NCBI RefSeq assembly: GCF_000376385.1
Contig: NZ_AQWN01000005.1
Coordinates: forward strand, 62,001 to 126,000
DNA: 64,000 nucleotides
Direction of reading: 5' to 3'
Source: Desulfurispora thermophila DSM 16022
GTDB taxonomy: Bacteria > Bacillota > Desulfotomaculia > Desulfotomaculales > Desulfurisporaceae
The position numbers and the translations under genes were made by a program. Shown here in pieces: positions 51,407 through 62,789 of this stretch. The notes beneath the pieces were generated by a model. That model did no database searches and had not been told where the DNA came from. It saw nothing but the letters and a program-made list of their open reading frames with translations. Within the stretch, counting starts at the first letter, position 1, and each line of letters opens with the position of its first letter.

Positions 51407-52915
51407 ATGTCCGAACTGGCCACTTTTCCCGTCATAGAAGCGGTAAGCCCCTCCAGCCGGCCCCTGGCCGGGCAGCTGCGGCGTCTGGCCGAGACTGCCG
51501 CCCTGGTATCATTAGATGTGCTGGCCGTGGCGCTTTCCTTCGCCGCTGCTGCCAGCCTGCGCCTGGGTGTGCTGCCTTATCTCAGCAGTGCCTTTGCCCC
51601 CCAGCTGCCGCCGGGCATCCTGGGCAAGATCGGCTGGTTTGCCCTGCTGGTGCCGGCCGCCCTGGCTTACGAAGGGCTGTATACCGGGCGCTACAGTTTC
51701 TGGCAGGAATGCGGCCGGCTGGTCAAGGCGCTGTGCCTGGCTTTTGTCTTTGCCCTGGCCGTAATCACCCTGACCAAAACCACCGCCGAGGTTTCCCGCA
51801 CCCTGGTGGTGCTGGCCTGGCTTTTTGCCCTGCTTTTTCTGCCGGCCGTACGCTATGGCGGCAAACATTTGCTGGCCCGCCTGGGCCTTTGGCGGCGGAG
51901 AGTGCTGGTGCTGGGCGCAGGCCGCACCGGCATTATGATACTGCAGGCGCTCAGTGCCGACCCCTACCTGGGCTACCAGGTGGTGGGCTTTCTGGACGAC
52001 GACCCGCGCAAAAAACACTATACCTGGCCCGGCAGTAACCGGGCGGATGTGCGGGTGCTGGGCGGGTTTAAAGATGTGGGCCGGGTGATGCGGGAGACCG
52101 GTGTTTATAATTTGATTGTCGCCGTGCCCGGACTTACCGGTCGCAAACTGGTTGCGCTGGTTAACTCATTGCAGACCGGTTGTGAATCCATCCTGGTGGT
52201 ACCCGACCTGTTCGGTCTGCCCGTGCTGGGGGCAGAGGCCGACTACTTCTTCAACGAGCAAATCCTGGGCCTGCGCATTAAAAACAACCTGGCCAGTCCG
52301 GTTAACGCTTTTCTCAAGCGGGCCTTTGACCTGGTGGTGGGCAGCATCATCCTCCTGCTGGTTTCCCCCGTCATGTTGCTGATTGCTTGCTCAATTAAAC
52401 TGGACTCACCCGGACCGGTGTTCTATGCCAGTCCGCGCCTGGGGCGGGGGGGCAGGTTGTTCAACTGCTATAAATTCCGTACCATGCACTTGAATAACGA
52501 AGCAATATTGCAAGCCTACCTGCAAAATAATCCTCTGGCTCGCCAGGAGTGGGAAAAATACCGCAAAATAAAAGGCAGCGACCCTCGCGTGACCAGAGTG
52601 GGGCGGTTTTTGCGCAGGACCAGTTTGGACGAATTGCCCCAGCTCTTCAACGTGCTGCGGGGCGAAATGAGCCTGGTGGGTCCCCGGCCCTATCTGCTTA
52701 CCGAAGCTGACTATTTAACCGGTTACCAGGATACCATTTTGCTCACCCCGCCCGGCATTACCGGCCTGTGGCAGGTGAGCGGCCGCAACAAGCTTAAATT
52801 TGCGGAACGAATACGCCTGGAAGCCTGGTATGTACGCAACTGGTCGCTGTGGATGGATATAACGCTGCTTATTCGCACACTCGGTGTGTTAAACAAGAAA
52901 GACGAAGCATATTAA
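51407..52915 (+). CDS. Undecaprenyl-phosphate sugar phosphotransferase (WbaP/WsaP type)
   Basis: Membrane enzyme that starts glycan assembly by placing a sugar phosphate on undecaprenyl phosphate. The 502-aa product has four to five N-terminal membrane helices (to about residue 150), a CoA-binding-like Rossmann domain (VLVLGAGRTGIMIL) and a C-terminal catalytic domain after a further helix: KRAFDLVVGSIILLL, SPGPVFYASPRLG, CYKFRTMH, RRTSLDELPQLFNVL and MSLVGPRPYL. It opens the glycan cluster. Sugar specificity (Gal-P or Glc-P) is not determined. Confidence 0.93.
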   Translation: MSELATFPVIEAVSPSSRPLAGQLRRLAETAALVSLDVLAVALSFAAAASLRLGVLPYLSSAFAPQLPPGILGKIGWFALLVPAALAYEGLYTGRYSFWQECGRLVKALCLAFVFALAVITLTKTTAEVSRTLVVLAWLFALLFLPAVRYGGKHLLARLGLWRRRVLVLGAGRTGIMILQALSADPYLGYQVVGFLDDDPRKKHYTWPGSNRADVRVLGGFKDVGRVMRETGVYNLIVAVPGLTGRKLVALVNSLQTGCESILVVPDLFGLPVLGAEADYFFNEQILGLRIKNNLASPVNAFLKRAFDLVVGSIILLLVSPVMLLIACSIKLDSPGPVFYASPRLGRGGRLFNCYKFRTMHLNNEAILQAYLQNNPLARQEWEKYRKIKGSDPRVTRVGRFLRRTSLDELPQLFNVLRGEMSLVGPRPYLLTEADYLTGYQDTILLTPPGITGLWQVSGRNKLKFAERIRLEAWYVRNWSLWMDITLLIRTLGVLNKKDEAY

Positions 52916-52946
52916 AAATTACCAATAGTGAATGGAGCAGCAGGAA

Positions 52947-53507
52947 ATGAAACAGGTATCTACATTAAAAAAGGGACTAGTAATCTTTCTAACAGGTCTT
53001 TCTGGTGCTGGGAAAACAACTATAGCTGAAGCGTTGAACAAAGAAATATCAAAAAGGTTTGGTCGTGCGATAACGCTGCTTGATGGGGATGTAATAAGGA
53101 AAATATTATCAAGCGAGTTGGGGTTCTCCAAAGAAGATAGAAACATTAACGTAAAAAGAGTTTCTTTTGTAGCAGCGGAAATTGCTAAACACGGTGGCCT
53201 GGTCATTTGTGCTATGATTGCACCTTATTGTGATTCCAGGCGGGAATTTAGAGAAATGGTGGCTAATTATGGCCACTTCGTGGAGGTTTACGTATCCACA
53301 CCACTGGCGGTTTGTGAAAAAAGGGATCCTAAAGGTTTATATACTAAAGCTCGTTTAGGTTTGATCAAAAACTTTACGGGTATTGACGACCCTTATGAAA
53401 AACCAGAAAATCCCGAACTTATTATTGATACTTCAGATATTAGCTGTGCAGAAGCGGTTGACATGATTATTAAATATCTTACCCAGCAGGGATATTTGGC
53501 AGGATGA
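52947..53507 (+). CDS. cysC: Adenylylsulfate (APS) kinase
   Basis: Phosphorylates APS to PAPS, the universal donor for sulfotransferases. The 186-191-aa product is the full stand-alone domain: P-loop FLTGLSGAGKTTIAEAL, LLDGDVIRKIL, LGFSKEDRNINVKRVSFVA, MIAPYCDSRREFR and DPKGLYTKARLG. It is more AT-rich than its neighbours. Its place inside a polysaccharide cluster, with no sulfate-assimilation genes nearby and a sulfotransferase domain encoded 6 kb on, suggests PAPS supply for glycan sulfation. ATG 52932 is another possible start. Confidence 0.93.
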   Translation: MKQVSTLKKGLVIFLTGLSGAGKTTIAEALNKEISKRFGRAITLLDGDVIRKILSSELGFSKEDRNINVKRVSFVAAEIAKHGGLVICAMIAPYCDSRREFREMVANYGHFVEVYVSTPLAVCEKRDPKGLYTKARLGLIKNFTGIDDPYEKPENPELIIDTSDISCAEAVDMIIKYLTQQGYLAG

Positions 53508-53572
53508 CCCGTTTGTGCTGTTAATTTTTTAGCTAAAAGATAAATGTTGTATAGTTTTAAGGAAGATGCGAG

Positions 53573-54415
53573 ATGCAGAAAGTGCTCATCACCGGTGCCA
53601 ACGGCCAGCTTGGCCGGGCGCTGCAAAGACAGCTGAAAAATAAATTATATTTAGTACCCTGTAATTCATCCGAGTTGGACATAACCAGTTTTACTGTCTG
53701 CCGTAAAGTTATTATGGAACACAGGCCGGATGTGGTCATCAATGCCGCCGCCTATACCAATGTGGAGCGGGCCGAGGAAGAGCCCGACGCTGCTTTTGCC
53801 GTTAACGCTATAGGTGCGCACAATCTGGCCCTGGCTTGCCGGGAAAGCGATGCCAAACTTGTTCATATCAGTACCGACTACGTCTTTGATGGTAGCAAAA
53901 ACGTACCTTATGGTGAATATGACGTGCCGAACCCGCTTTCGGTTTATGGTAAAAGCAAACTTTGGGGCGAAAACTTAGTCCGCGAAATTGGTGGCCGGTT
54001 TTTCATTGTTCGCACCTCCTGGCTGTACGGTGACGGAAAAAACTTTGTCCGCACTATGTTGCGTCTGGCCGGTGAGCGGCAGGAGGTTGCCGTGGTTGCC
54101 GACCAGCAGGGTAGCCCTACCTATGCCGGAGATTTAGCTGCATTTCTGGAGCAGCTCATGCAGACCGAATATTTCGGTACATACCACGCCACCAATGCCG
54201 GCAGCTGTACCTGGTACGATTTTGCCCGGCAAATATTCGCTTATGCCCGAAAAACGACCAGAGTGCGGCCCATTAAAACCGAAGAGTACCCGGTAAAAGC
54301 AAAAAGGCCGCGCTATTCTGTGCTGGATAACCGGATACTCCGCCTGCGCGGGTTTGCGCCCCTGCGCTCCTGGCAGGAAGCCCTGGCGGAATACATTCAA
54401 AACGGACTGGTTTAG
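53573..54415 (+). CDS. rfbD: dTDP-4-dehydrorhamnose reductase
   Basis: NADPH-dependent last step of dTDP-L-rhamnose synthesis. The 280-aa SDR protein has [54 protein letters not shown], the catalytic YGKSKLWGE and [19 protein letters not shown] 53573 has an AAGGAAG site. Gene order D-B-A-C is one of several seen for this pathway. Confidence 0.95.
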   Translation: MQKVLITGANGQLGRALQRQLKNKLYLVPCNSSELDITSFTVCRKVIMEHRPDVVINAAAYTNVERAEEEPDAAFAVNAIGAHNLALACRESDAKLVHISTDYVFDGSKNVPYGEYDVPNPLSVYGKSKLWGENLVREIGGRFFIVRTSWLYGDGKNFVRTMLRLAGERQEVAVVADQQGSPTYAGDLAAFLEQLMQTEYFGTYHATNAGSCTWYDFARQIFAYARKTTRVRPIKTEEYPVKAKRPRYSVLDNRILRLRGFAPLRSWQEALAEYIQNGLV

Positions 54416-54426
54416 GAGGCCGCAAT

Positions 54427-55500
54427 ATGCACACAGTTCTTGTCACCGGTGGTGCCGGATTCATCGGCTCCAATTTTGTTCGTTATATGCTGAATACATA
54501 TCCAGACATGATCATCATCAATTTGGACAAGCTCACCTATGCCGGCAATTTGGATTCTCTGGCCGGTGTGATGAGTAATTCCCGCCATATTTTTGTCCGG
54601 GGCGGCATTGAAGATCGCTCGTTGGTTGAATATCTGCTGACAAACTATCATCCCCGGGCGGTCATAAATTTTGCCGCCGAGTCCCATGTGGACCGCTCCA
54701 TTGATGGTCCGGCGGCCTTTATCCAGACCAATATTGTGGGTACCTTCCAATTGCTGGAGGCTACCCGTAACTATTATCAAAATCTGCCGGAAGAGAAACG
54801 GGAGCAGTTTCGCTTTCTGCATGTTTCCACCGATGAAGTATACGGCTCTCTCGGACCGGAGGGCTATTTCACCGAGACCACGCCTTATGCGCCCAACTCG
54901 CCTTACTCGGCGTCCAAGGCGGCATCCGATCACTTAGTTAGAGCCTGGAACCATACCTACGGATTACCCGTTCTCACCACCAACTGCTCCAACAACTACG
55001 GGCCCTACCAGTTTCCCGAAAAACTCATTCCCCTCATGATTCTAAATGCCCTGGATGGTAAACCCTTGCCCGTGTATGGCGATGGGCAAAATGTCCGTGA
55101 CTGGCTGTATGTTCTGGATCACTGCCGGGCTATAGATACTGTCCTGCGTCATGGTAAACCGGGCGAAGTATATAACATTGGCGGCAACAGTGAAAAGACC
55201 AATCTAGAAGTTGTGTATACCATCTGCGACATCCTGGATGAAATACGGTCCAGGCCGGATGGCTCTTCCTACCGCTTACAGATAACTTTTGTCCCGGACC
55301 GGCCCGGTCACGACCGGCGCTATGCCATTGATGCCAGCAAAATTAAGCGCGAACTGGGCTGGCAGCCGCTGGAAAACTTCGCTACAGGAATCAGAAAAAC
55401 TGTGGAGTGGTATCTGGCCCACCGGGCCTGGTGCGACCGGGTGACAGACGGCAGCTACCGCCGGGAAAGATTGGGCCTGGGTGGCAAACAAATTAACTAA
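54427..55500 (+). CDS. rfbB: dTDP-glucose 4,6-dehydratase
   Basis: NAD-dependent SDR making dTDP-4-keto-6-deoxyglucose. The 357-aa product has [60 protein letters not shown], the catalytic [31 protein letters not shown] and [15 protein letters not shown] 54427 lies behind an AGGAGG site, 11 bp after rfbD. Confidence 0.97.
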   Translation: MHTVLVTGGAGFIGSNFVRYMLNTYPDMIIINLDKLTYAGNLDSLAGVMSNSRHIFVRGGIEDRSLVEYLLTNYHPRAVINFAAESHVDRSIDGPAAFIQTNIVGTFQLLEATRNYYQNLPEEKREQFRFLHVSTDEVYGSLGPEGYFTETTPYAPNSPYSASKAASDHLVRAWNHTYGLPVLTTNCSNNYGPYQFPEKLIPLMILNALDGKPLPVYGDGQNVRDWLYVLDHCRAIDTVLRHGKPGEVYNIGGNSEKTNLEVVYTICDILDEIRSRPDGSSYRLQITFVPDRPGHDRRYAIDASKIKRELGWQPLENFATGIRKTVEWYLAHRAWCDRVTDGSYRRERLGLGGKQIN

Positions 55501-55512
55501 TTGAGGTGGATC

Positions 55513-56397
55513 ATGATTAAGAAAGGTATTATTCTGGCCGGTGGCTCCGGCACCCGGCTCTACCCGCTGACCAAAGCTGTGAGCAAACAGCTCATGCCTG
55601 TTTATGATAAACCCATGGTCTATTATCCCTTGAGCACACTGATGCTGGCCGGGATAACCGAAATACTGGTGATTACTACGCCCCATGACCAGCACCTTTT
55701 TCAGGAACTCCTGGGTGACGGCAACCAGTGGGGGATAAATATCCAGTATGCCGTGCAGCCGTATCCGGGCGGGCTGGCTCAGGCTTTCATCATCGGCCGT
55801 TCATTTGTCGGGTATGATAGTTGCGCTCTGATTCTGGGGGATAACATATTCTACGGGCACAGTCTGACCGACCAGATGCGCCGGGCGGTGGCCCGCAAAG
55901 AAGGGGCTACGGTTTTTGCTTACTGGGTGAAAGACCCCGAGCGTTACGGTGTGGTGGAGTTTGACCAAAACGGGCGGGCGATCAGCATAGAAGAAAAGCC
56001 AAAAAATCCGCGCTCAAATTATGCCGTGACCGGTTTGTATTTCTACGACAACAGCGTGGTCGATATAGCTGCCGACCTGAAACCCTCGGCCAGAGGGGAA
56101 CTGGAGATCACCGATGTGAACAAGGCATACCTGGATAAAGGCCAGTTACAGGTGGAAATACTGGGCCGCGGCTATGCCTGGCTGGATACCGGGACGCACG
56201 AATCGCTCCTGGAGGCGGCCAATTTTATCGAGACCATACAAAAACGGCAGGGACTGATGGTGGCCTGCCCGGAAGAAATTGCCTACCGGATGGGGTACAT
56301 AAATGCGGACCAGTTGGCCGCTCTGGCTGAACCTTTGAGTAAAAACAGTTACGGCCAGTATCTGCTCAATCTGCTTAAAGGGGGCAGCAAACTGTGA
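55513..56397 (+). CDS. rfbA: Glucose-1-phosphate thymidylyltransferase
   Basis: First step of the dTDP-rhamnose pathway: Glc-1-P plus dTTP gives dTDP-glucose. The 294-aa product has [72 protein letters not shown] and [19 protein letters not shown] 55513 has GAGGTG just upstream; TTG 55501 is an alternative. The stop overlaps rfbC (GTGA). Confidence 0.97.
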   Translation: MIKKGIILAGGSGTRLYPLTKAVSKQLMPVYDKPMVYYPLSTLMLAGITEILVITTPHDQHLFQELLGDGNQWGINIQYAVQPYPGGLAQAFIIGRSFVGYDSCALILGDNIFYGHSLTDQMRRAVARKEGATVFAYWVKDPERYGVVEFDQNGRAISIEEKPKNPRSNYAVTGLYFYDNSVVDIAADLKPSARGELEITDVNKAYLDKGQLQVEILGRGYAWLDTGTHESLLEAANFIETIQKRQGLMVACPEEIAYRMGYINADQLAALAEPLSKNSYGQYLLNLLKGGSKL

Positions 56398-56939
56398 AAG
56401 TGACAGAGACCAGCCTGCCCGGCGTGCTGGTCATAGAGCCGGACGTTTATGAGGATAGCCGGGGCTACTTTCTGGAGACCTGGAACTCAGCTCGCTATAG
56501 AGATTACGGCTTGCCGGAACAATTTGTCCAGGATAATATGTCCTTTTCCCACCGGGGCGTCCTGCGCGGGCTGCACTATCAATTGCCGCCCAGGGCACAG
56601 GGCAAACTGGTCAGTGTGGCGGTGGGCAAGGTTTTTGATGTGGCGGTGGATATTCGCAAAGGTTCGCCCTCCTTTGGTAAATGGTATGGTACGGTTCTCT
56701 CGGCGGAAAACAAAAAACAACTCTGGATCCCTGCAGGCTTTGCCCACGGCTTTGTGGTGCTCTCCGAGTGGGCGGTGTTTCTCTATAAGGTTACTGACTA
56801 CTACTCCCCCGAGTGCGAGCGCTGCATTCGCTGGGATGATCCTCACATTGGTATTCGTTGGCCTGTTGATCAAGAGCCTGTTCTTTCGCCCAAGGATCTG
56901 GCGGGTGCTTTGCTGGAGCACGCGGAGGTGTTTGCATGA
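56394..56939 (+). CDS. rfbC: dTDP-4-dehydrorhamnose 3,5-epimerase
   Basis: Cupin-fold epimerase of the dTDP-rhamnose pathway, 181 aa. Motifs: [35 protein letters not shown] with the catalytic His, [31 protein letters not shown] and [13 protein letters not shown]. Translationally coupled to rfbA at its start and to the ABC permease at its end (ATGA). Confidence 0.96.
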   Translation: MKVTETSLPGVLVIEPDVYEDSRGYFLETWNSARYRDYGLPEQFVQDNMSFSHRGVLRGLHYQLPPRAQGKLVSVAVGKVFDVAVDIRKGSPSFGKWYGTVLSAENKKQLWIPAGFAHGFVVLSEWAVFLYKVTDYYSPECERCIRWDDPHIGIRWPVDQEPVLSPKDLAGALLEHAEVFA

Positions 56940-57784
56940 ATGCTGGTGTTTATACAAACCCCCACCAGGCTCATCCCGCCAGTCCTGTGGCCATGTTTAA
57001 GAGCATATGGCACAATCGCCAGCTGATCTGGCAGATGACCCGGCGTGATGTGGTGGGGCGCTACCGGGGTTCCCTGATGGGGCTGGCCTGGTCCTTTTTT
57101 AACCCGGTGCTCATGCTCTTTGTCTACACATTTGTTTTTTCCGTAGTGTTCAAGGCCCGCTGGGGTGTGGGGGGAGAAGAAAGCAGGGCGGATTTTGCTA
57201 TTATTCTATTCGTGGGCATGATTGTGCACGGCCTTTTTGCCGAGTGCATTAACCGTGCGCCGGGGTTGATTCTTTCCAATGTCAACTATGTCAAAAAGGT
57301 GGTTTTCCCGCTGGAAATACTGCCCTGGGTGGCTTTAGGTTCGGCGCTTTTCAACTGTCTTGTCAGTACATTTGTGTTATTGCTGGCGCAGCTGTTAATT
57401 AACCATGTTTTCCACTGGCACAGTATTTTATTTCCCCTGGTATTGTTACCCCTCATCTTTGCCAGTATGGGCTTTGCCTGGTTTCTGGCCTCACTGGGTG
57501 TTTTTGTGCGCGATATTGGACAGGTTACCGGCATTATTACCACAGTACTTATGTTTATGTCGCCCGTGTTTTATCCTGTATCGGCTTTGCCAGATAAGTA
57601 TAGGGCCTTGCTGCAAATTAACCCGCTTACGCTTATCATTGAAGAAAGCCGCAAGGTACTGGTATTTGGAACACTGCCGGATTGGTCTGCTTTAAGCGTA
57701 GCATTGCTGGCGGGCCTGGGTATTGCTTCTGCCGGCTTCTGGTGGTTCCAGAAAACACGAAAGGGGTTTGCGGATGTCCTCTGA
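56936..57784 (+). CDS. wzm: Polysaccharide ABC exporter permease (Wzm/TagG type)
   Basis: Membrane component of an ABC transporter moving lipid-linked polysaccharide across the membrane. The 282-aa product has six membrane helices and the ABC2 family start MTRRDVVGRYRGSLMGLAWSFFNPVLML, with VVFPLEILPWVALGS and MSPVFYPVSALPD. It overlaps the ATPase gene by 11 bp. Confidence 0.94.
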   Translation: MNAGVYTNPHQAHPASPVAMFKSIWHNRQLIWQMTRRDVVGRYRGSLMGLAWSFFNPVLMLFVYTFVFSVVFKARWGVGGEESRADFAIILFVGMIVHGLFAECINRAPGLILSNVNYVKKVVFPLEILPWVALGSALFNCLVSTFVLLLAQLLINHVFHWHSILFPLVLLPLIFASMGFAWFLASLGVFVRDIGQVTGIITTVLMFMSPVFYPVSALPDKYRALLQINPLTLIIEESRKVLVFGTLPDWSALSVALLAGLGIASAGFWWFQKTRKGFADVL

Positions 57785-59168
57785 TGACGTAGCCATTCGT
57801 GTCAGCAATGTTTCCAAGTGCTATCATATATACGAAAACTCCCAGGATAGACTCAAGCAGTATATTTTCCCGCGCCTGCAGAGGCTGGTGGGCAGACAAC
57901 CCAAAAACTACTTTCGTGAGTTCTGGGCTTTGCGGGACGTTTCTTTTGAGGTGAAAAAGGGCGAAACCGTGGGCATCATCGGCCGCAACGGCTCGGGAAA
58001 ATCCACTCTGTTGCAGATCATCTGCGGTACCCTCACCCCGACCAGTGGCACAGTGGAAACAAAAGGCCGTGTGGCAGCTCTGCTGGAACTGGGTTCAGGC
58101 TTCAACCCGGAGTTCACGGGGCGGGAGAATGTGTACATGAACGGTGCCGTGCTGGGCCTGAGTAAAGAGGAAATTGACGCCCGGTTTGATGACATAGCCG
58201 CCTTTGCCGATATTGGTGAGTTTATTGACCAGCCGGTGAAGACGTACTCGAGTGGGATGTATGTACGGTTGGCTTTTGCTGTGGTTATTAATGTTGACCC
58301 GGAGATATTGATTGTAGATGAAGCGCTATCTGTAGGTGACGAACTTTTTCAGCGTAAATGCTTTTCCCGCATTGAGGCCATTCGCAACAAAGGGGCCACA
58401 ATCCTTTTTGTTTCTCACTCCGGTAGTACAATCGTAGAGCTCTGTAACAGGGCCATGCTATTAGATGCGGGAGAAAAATTGGCTATTGGTGTGCCAAAAC
58501 AAATTGTCGCGCGTTACCAGAAGTTGTTATACGCTCCGGTGGACAAGCAAAAAGCAATACGAGAGCAGATTAAGAGAATGGGTGAACATACTGTAGTTGT
58601 TGAAAAAAATGTTCAGAGTGTTTCAGTAGAATATCCTAAATTGGTTAAAGATAACCAACCATTTAAGGAGAGCTTCGACCCTTATCTCAAGCCCACTAGT
58701 ACAATTGAATATGAATCCCATGGAGCTTATATTGAGTCTCCGGAAATATTAAATTTAGCTGGAGAGAGGGTAAATAACCTGATACGTGGGAAGAATTATC
58801 GCTACGTTTATACTGTACGATTTGCAAAGAGTGCAAGTAATGTGCGTTTTGGTATGCTGATTAAGACTATTTCTGGCGTTGAATTGGGTGGTGGAGTTTC
58901 TGCCAGTTCAATAAGAGATAGTATAGCTTATGTGGAGGCAGGATCTGTTTATAGAGTAGAATTTCGTTTTCAGTGCACGTTAAATCCTGGAGTGTATTTC
59001 CTTAACGCAGGTGTGGTTGGTGATGTGAATGGTAGTGAGACCTATCTGCATCGCTTAATAGACGTTGCTATGTTTCGAGTAATGCCGATTACAGAGAATT
59101 TTGCTACGGGCATTGTTGATTTCGGCTGTTTTTCAGAGATAGAGCTGCAGGAGGCACAGTGTTCATGA
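57774..59168 (+). CDS. wzt: Polysaccharide ABC exporter ATPase with C-terminal glycan-binding domain (Wzt type)
   Basis: The 464-aa product has an N-terminal ABC domain (Walker [30 protein letters not shown], signature-like [15 protein letters not shown], Walker [13 protein letters not shown]) and a C-terminal Wzt_C-like beta domain (about residues 290-460) that in homologues recognises the finished glycan end. Codon use and composition turn AT-rich within this C-terminal part, suggesting that glycan-specific segments were acquired separately. Confidence 0.93.
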   Translation: MSSDDVAIRVSNVSKCYHIYENSQDRLKQYIFPRLQRLVGRQPKNYFREFWALRDVSFEVKKGETVGIIGRNGSGKSTLLQIICGTLTPTSGTVETKGRVAALLELGSGFNPEFTGRENVYMNGAVLGLSKEEIDARFDDIAAFADIGEFIDQPVKTYSSGMYVRLAFAVVINVDPEILIVDEALSVGDELFQRKCFSRIEAIRNKGATILFVSHSGSTIVELCNRAMLLDAGEKLAIGVPKQIVARYQKLLYAPVDKQKAIREQIKRMGEHTVVVEKNVQSVSVEYPKLVKDNQPFKESFDPYLKPTSTIEYESHGAYIESPEILNLAGERVNNLIRGKNYRYVYTVRFAKSASNVRFGMLIKTISGVELGGGVSASSIRDSIAYVEAGSVYRVEFRFQCTLNPGVYFLNAGVVGDVNGSETYLHRLIDVAMFRVMPITENFATGIVDFGCFSEIELQEAQCS

Positions 59169-62100
59169 GCCGAGATAGTAGTAATAATGAAAGCAAAAAA
59201 CTGATTGTAGTACTAGGAATGCACCGGAGTGGTACTAGCGCAATTACGCGAGGGCTACAGGTTCTTGGTGTTGATCTGGGTAATAACTTGATGCCGCCAA
59301 TGGAAGGCGTAAACGATAAAGGTTTTTTTGAGGATCTCGACCTCAACGCACTCAATATTGAGATGTTACAAGCAATAGGGAGTGATTGGCATTATCTTTC
59401 TCCGGTTGATGCTAATGATGTTGAGGCGTTACATAAAAAAGGATTCTATTTCCGTGCTGTTGAGTTGCTTCGTCAGAAAGTTGGTAATACTTCAACCTTT
59501 GGTTTTAAAGATCCACGTGTAGCAAAATTACTTCCTTTTTGGGTACAGGTATTTGCTCATTGTCAGTTTGACGTGGGATATGTTTTGGCACTGCGCCATC
59601 CTCTCAGCGTAGTTAAATCTCTGGCGAAACGTGATGGATTCGATCCTGAAAAGAGCTACCTGCTTTGGTTGGAGCATGTCCTAACAAGTATTTCAAATAC
59701 TTCGGGACAAAAGCGCGTTCTTGTTGATTACGATCGCTTAATGCATTCGCCTGAGCGAGAGTTAGAGCGAATTGCTAGTTGCTTTGATTTGCAAATTAAC
59801 AAAATTGAGTTGCATAGATATAAATCAGATTTTCTTGACAATAAGTTGCGGCATACAGTTTATGATTTAAATGGTCTAATTCTGGATGATGCCTGTCCCC
59901 CTATTGTGCGCGAAATCTATACTGTTCTTCTAGATATTGCTACAGATAGGAGAGGTTTGGGCGATCCTGAATTGCAATCTGATGTAGCTGTTTGGATTAA
60001 CGAGTATCAGCGTATGAAATCAAATTTACGTTTAGTTGATAGACTTTCGGGACAGATAGCCAGCCTCAGCCAGGTGGTGGCCGAAGTGGATGAAAAGATA
60101 GCCAGCCTTAACCAGGCGGTAGCCGAGCGGGATGGACAGATAGCCAGCCTCAACCAGGCAGTGGCCGAGCGAGACGAGCAGATAGCTAGCCTCAATAAGG
60201 CTGTTGTCGAGCGTGACAAACAGATAGCTGAACTAATTCAAGCTGTTGCTGGGTGTGAAGAGCAATTACCTAAGCTTAATCAGTTGGTTACCGAGAGTGA
60301 TGCACATATAGGTATTCTCAAAAAAGCTTTGGCTGAACACAATGTGCAAATTGAAAATCTTAAGCGAATTGTCGCTGAACGGGAGAAGGAGTTAAAAAAA
60401 ATATTTCAATCACGTTCTTGGAAGCTGACGCGCCCCTTAAGGTTTTTTGGTAGGGTTATGCGTGGCGAATGGGCAACAATTATTACTAGTTTGCGGCAAC
60501 GTATTCAATATTGGGGGCGTATACTTTATCGCCAAGCCCCGTTACCGAGTAGTTGGAAGTCTCGTATCGTCAATTTGGCCTATCGGTTTTGCGGTCCTCT
60601 GTTTAAGGGATTGATACACTACGAAATGTGGAAACGTAACCGTGAGGGCTTGAACATTGTACCTCATGGTAACGGTCAAGTATTAGCTAATGATACCGAA
60701 GCTGTTTTGCGCTCGCTCCGATTTGAATATGTGTCTGATCCGGTAGTCTCGATCATCATTCCTACCTATGGAAATATAGGTTATACGCTTTCTTGCATAC
60801 GTTCCATAGCAAATAATCTACCATTGGTACCGATAGAAATAATAGTCATTGAAGATGCTTCCGGTGATACCGAAATTCTGCGACTCAATGAAATACCCGG
60901 ATTGCGTTTCTTGCAAAATGATGTTAACCTTGGCTTTATTCGTTCATGCAATCTTGCAGCGAGCAAAGCGCGTGGCAAGTACCTATATTTCTTAAACAAT
61001 GACACAGAAGTCACTGATGGATGGCTTGATTCGATGCTCGATGTTTTCGAAAGGTTTGCTGACTGCGGCATGGTTGGCTCAAAGCTTATTTACCCGGATG
61101 GCCGTTTGCAGGAAGCCGGTGGTATTGTTTGGCGTGATGCAAGTGCATGGAATTACGGTCGATTTGACGATCCAGGTAAAAGCGTTTATAACTATCTTCG
61201 TGAAGTTGATTACTGTTCAGGGGCATCGTTGCTTATCAGCGCTGAATTATTCAAACGCCTCGGCGGTTTTGATGATCACTATGCACCTGCATATTGCGAA
61301 GATACCGACCTTGCATTCAAGGTGAGAGAAGCCGGTTACCGCGTATTCTATCAGCCGCGTTCTGTTGTGATCCATTATGAAGGTGTGTCAAACGGGACGG
61401 ATATTACCCAGGGGGTTAAATCATACCAGGTTACTAATCAACAGAAATTTTTTAATTGCTGGAAGAGAGTGCTCGATGCGGATCATTTTGAAAACGGAAA
61501 AAATGTTTTTTGGGCTCGTGACCGATCGGGTAAGAGACCATGCGTAGTAGTTATAGACCACTATATACCGCAGCCGGATAAAGATGCTGGTTCAAAAACA
61601 ATGATGCAAATTATGTCATTGTTTGTAGATAGCAGAATGAATGTTAAGTTCTGGCCACATAACTTGTGGTACGATCCCGAATATGCTCCAAAACTGCAAC
61701 AAATGGGAATCGAGGTTTTCTACGGCCCAGAATATAGCGGTGGTTTTGAAAAATGGGTTCAGGAAAACGGCAAGTACGTGGATTATTTCTTTCTCAGCCG
61801 GCCAGATGTTGCAATAGAGTACATTGACCATATAAGACGTTATTCAAAGGCAAAGATTATTTATTATGGGCATGATATTCATCACTTACGTGTTCGCGAG
61901 CAGCGTAGGTTAGAGCCTAATAATGCATTTCTTGCTGTTGAAGAGAAAAGGTTAGAAAAACTGGAACGCAAAATTTGGCTTATGGTGGATGTGATATATT
62001 ATCCTTCTGATGTAGAGACAGCTTATGTAAATGAATGGTTGAAGGAAATGGGTTCTAATTCATTAGCTCATACCATGCCAGGATATGGTTTTGACTCTTT

Positions 62101-62683
62101 TCCTGAAGCACCAGAGAGTAATCTAGATGCGAGATCAGGAATCTTATTCGTAGCAGGTTTTGGACATCCACCAAATATAGATGCAGCAAAATGGTTTGTT
62201 AAAGAGGTTTTACCGCTGATAAAAAAGTGTTGTCCGACAGTTCATCTCTGGCTTGTAGGATCCAACCCAACTTCAGAAGTGCAGGCACTTTCAGGGCCAG
62301 ACGTTACAGTTACTGGTTATGTAACTGAACAAGATCTTGAGCGTTACTACAGTAATGCAAGAGTGGCGGTTGCACCTTTGCGCTATGGTGGTGGTCTGAA
62401 AGGAAAAGTAGTTGAGGCTATGCGTTATGGTCTGCCAATTGTTACCACTTCGACAGGTTTACAGGGGCTTGATGGAATTAAAGATGTTATTCCCCCAATA
62501 GATGATTCGGCAGAATTTGCTGACATGGTGGTTGCGTTACTGTGCGACGATAACCTTTGGAGGAGAGTTTCTTCGTCTATACAGCTTTATGCACGTACAC
62601 ACTATTCTATCTCTGCGATGAAGGAAGTATTAGTACGCCATATGCCACTTATGAACTTTAGAAATGTTAAATCCTTTGAATGA
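59165..62683 (+). CDS. Sulfotransferase / coiled-coil / GT2 / GT4 fusion protein
   Basis: A ~1172-aa multidomain enzyme. Residues about 12-240 look like a sulfotransferase ([20 protein letters not shown], a PAPS 5'-phosphate-type loop; [39 protein letters not shown]). Residues about 297-408 are eight 14-residue repeats of the [14 protein letters not shown] type, a coiled coil. After [11 protein letters not shown] comes a GT2 domain (about 525-760: [35 protein letters not shown]), then a GT4-like domain (about 785-1160: [40 protein letters not shown]). ATG 59165 or GTG 59159 may start it. Confidence 0.88.
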   Translation: MSRDSSNNESKKLIVVLGMHRSGTSAITRGLQVLGVDLGNNLMPPMEGVNDKGFFEDLDLNALNIEMLQAIGSDWHYLSPVDANDVEALHKKGFYFRAVELLRQKVGNTSTFGFKDPRVAKLLPFWVQVFAHCQFDVGYVLALRHPLSVVKSLAKRDGFDPEKSYLLWLEHVLTSISNTSGQKRVLVDYDRLMHSPERELERIASCFDLQINKIELHRYKSDFLDNKLRHTVYDLNGLILDDACPPIVREIYTVLLDIATDRRGLGDPELQSDVAVWINEYQRMKSNLRLVDRLSGQIASLSQVVAEVDEKIASLNQAVAERDGQIASLNQAVAERDEQIASLNKAVVERDKQIAELIQAVAGCEEQLPKLNQLVTESDAHIGILKKALAEHNVQIENLKRIVAEREKELKKIFQSRSWKLTRPLRFFGRVMRGEWATIITSLRQRIQYWGRILYRQAPLPSSWKSRIVNLAYRFCGPLFKGLIHYEMWKRNREGLNIVPHGNGQVLANDTEAVLRSLRFEYVSDPVVSIIIPTYGNIGYTLSCIRSIANNLPLVPIEIIVIEDASGDTEILRLNEIPGLRFLQNDVNLGFIRSCNLAASKARGKYLYFLNNDTEVTDGWLDSMLDVFERFADCGMVGSKLIYPDGRLQEAGGIVWRDASAWNYGRFDDPGKSVYNYLREVDYCSGASLLISAELFKRLGGFDDHYAPAYCEDTDLAFKVREAGYRVFYQPRSVVIHYEGVSNGTDITQGVKSYQVTNQQKFFNCWKRVLDADHFENGKNVFWARDRSGKRPCVVVIDHYIPQPDKDAGSKTMMQIMSLFVDSRMNVKFWPHNLWYDPEYAPKLQQMGIEVFYGPEYSGGFEKWVQENGKYVDYFFLSRPDVAIEYIDHIRRYSKAKIIYYGHDIHHLRVREQRRLEPNNAFLAVEEKRLEKLERKIWLMVDVIYYPSDVETAYVNEWLKEMGSNSLAHTMPGYGFDSFPEAPESNLDARSGILFVAGFGHPPNIDAAKWFVKEVLPLIKKCCPTVHLWLVGSNPTSEVQALSGPDVTVTGYVTEQDLERYYSNARVAVAPLRYGGGLKGKVVEAMRYGLPIVTTSTGLQGLDGIKDVIPPIDDSAEFADMVVALLCDDNLWRRVSSSIQLYARTHYSISAMKEVLVRHMPLMNFRNVKSFE
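60053..60388 (+). repeat. Eight 42-bp tandem repeats inside the fusion gene
   Basis: The 14-residue coiled-coil unit is encoded by 42-bp repeats. The first four units (60053-60220) are close to identical at DNA level; the last four have diverged. This gradient suggests recent duplication at the 5' side and possible length variation by slippage. Confidence 0.85.
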
Positions 62684-62789
62684 CTTACCATAGTAAACAG
62701 TGTTTTGGTAGTAGGGAAATTTTTGCGCAATGGATATTTTAATAAAAATATGTGTATTTTTCATGCTTTGGAAGGAGTAGGAAGATTAA

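Noticed and set aside
60053-60388. CRISPR-like regular repeats
   Set aside because: The 42-bp periodicity is coding, lacks spacers and encodes a coiled coil.
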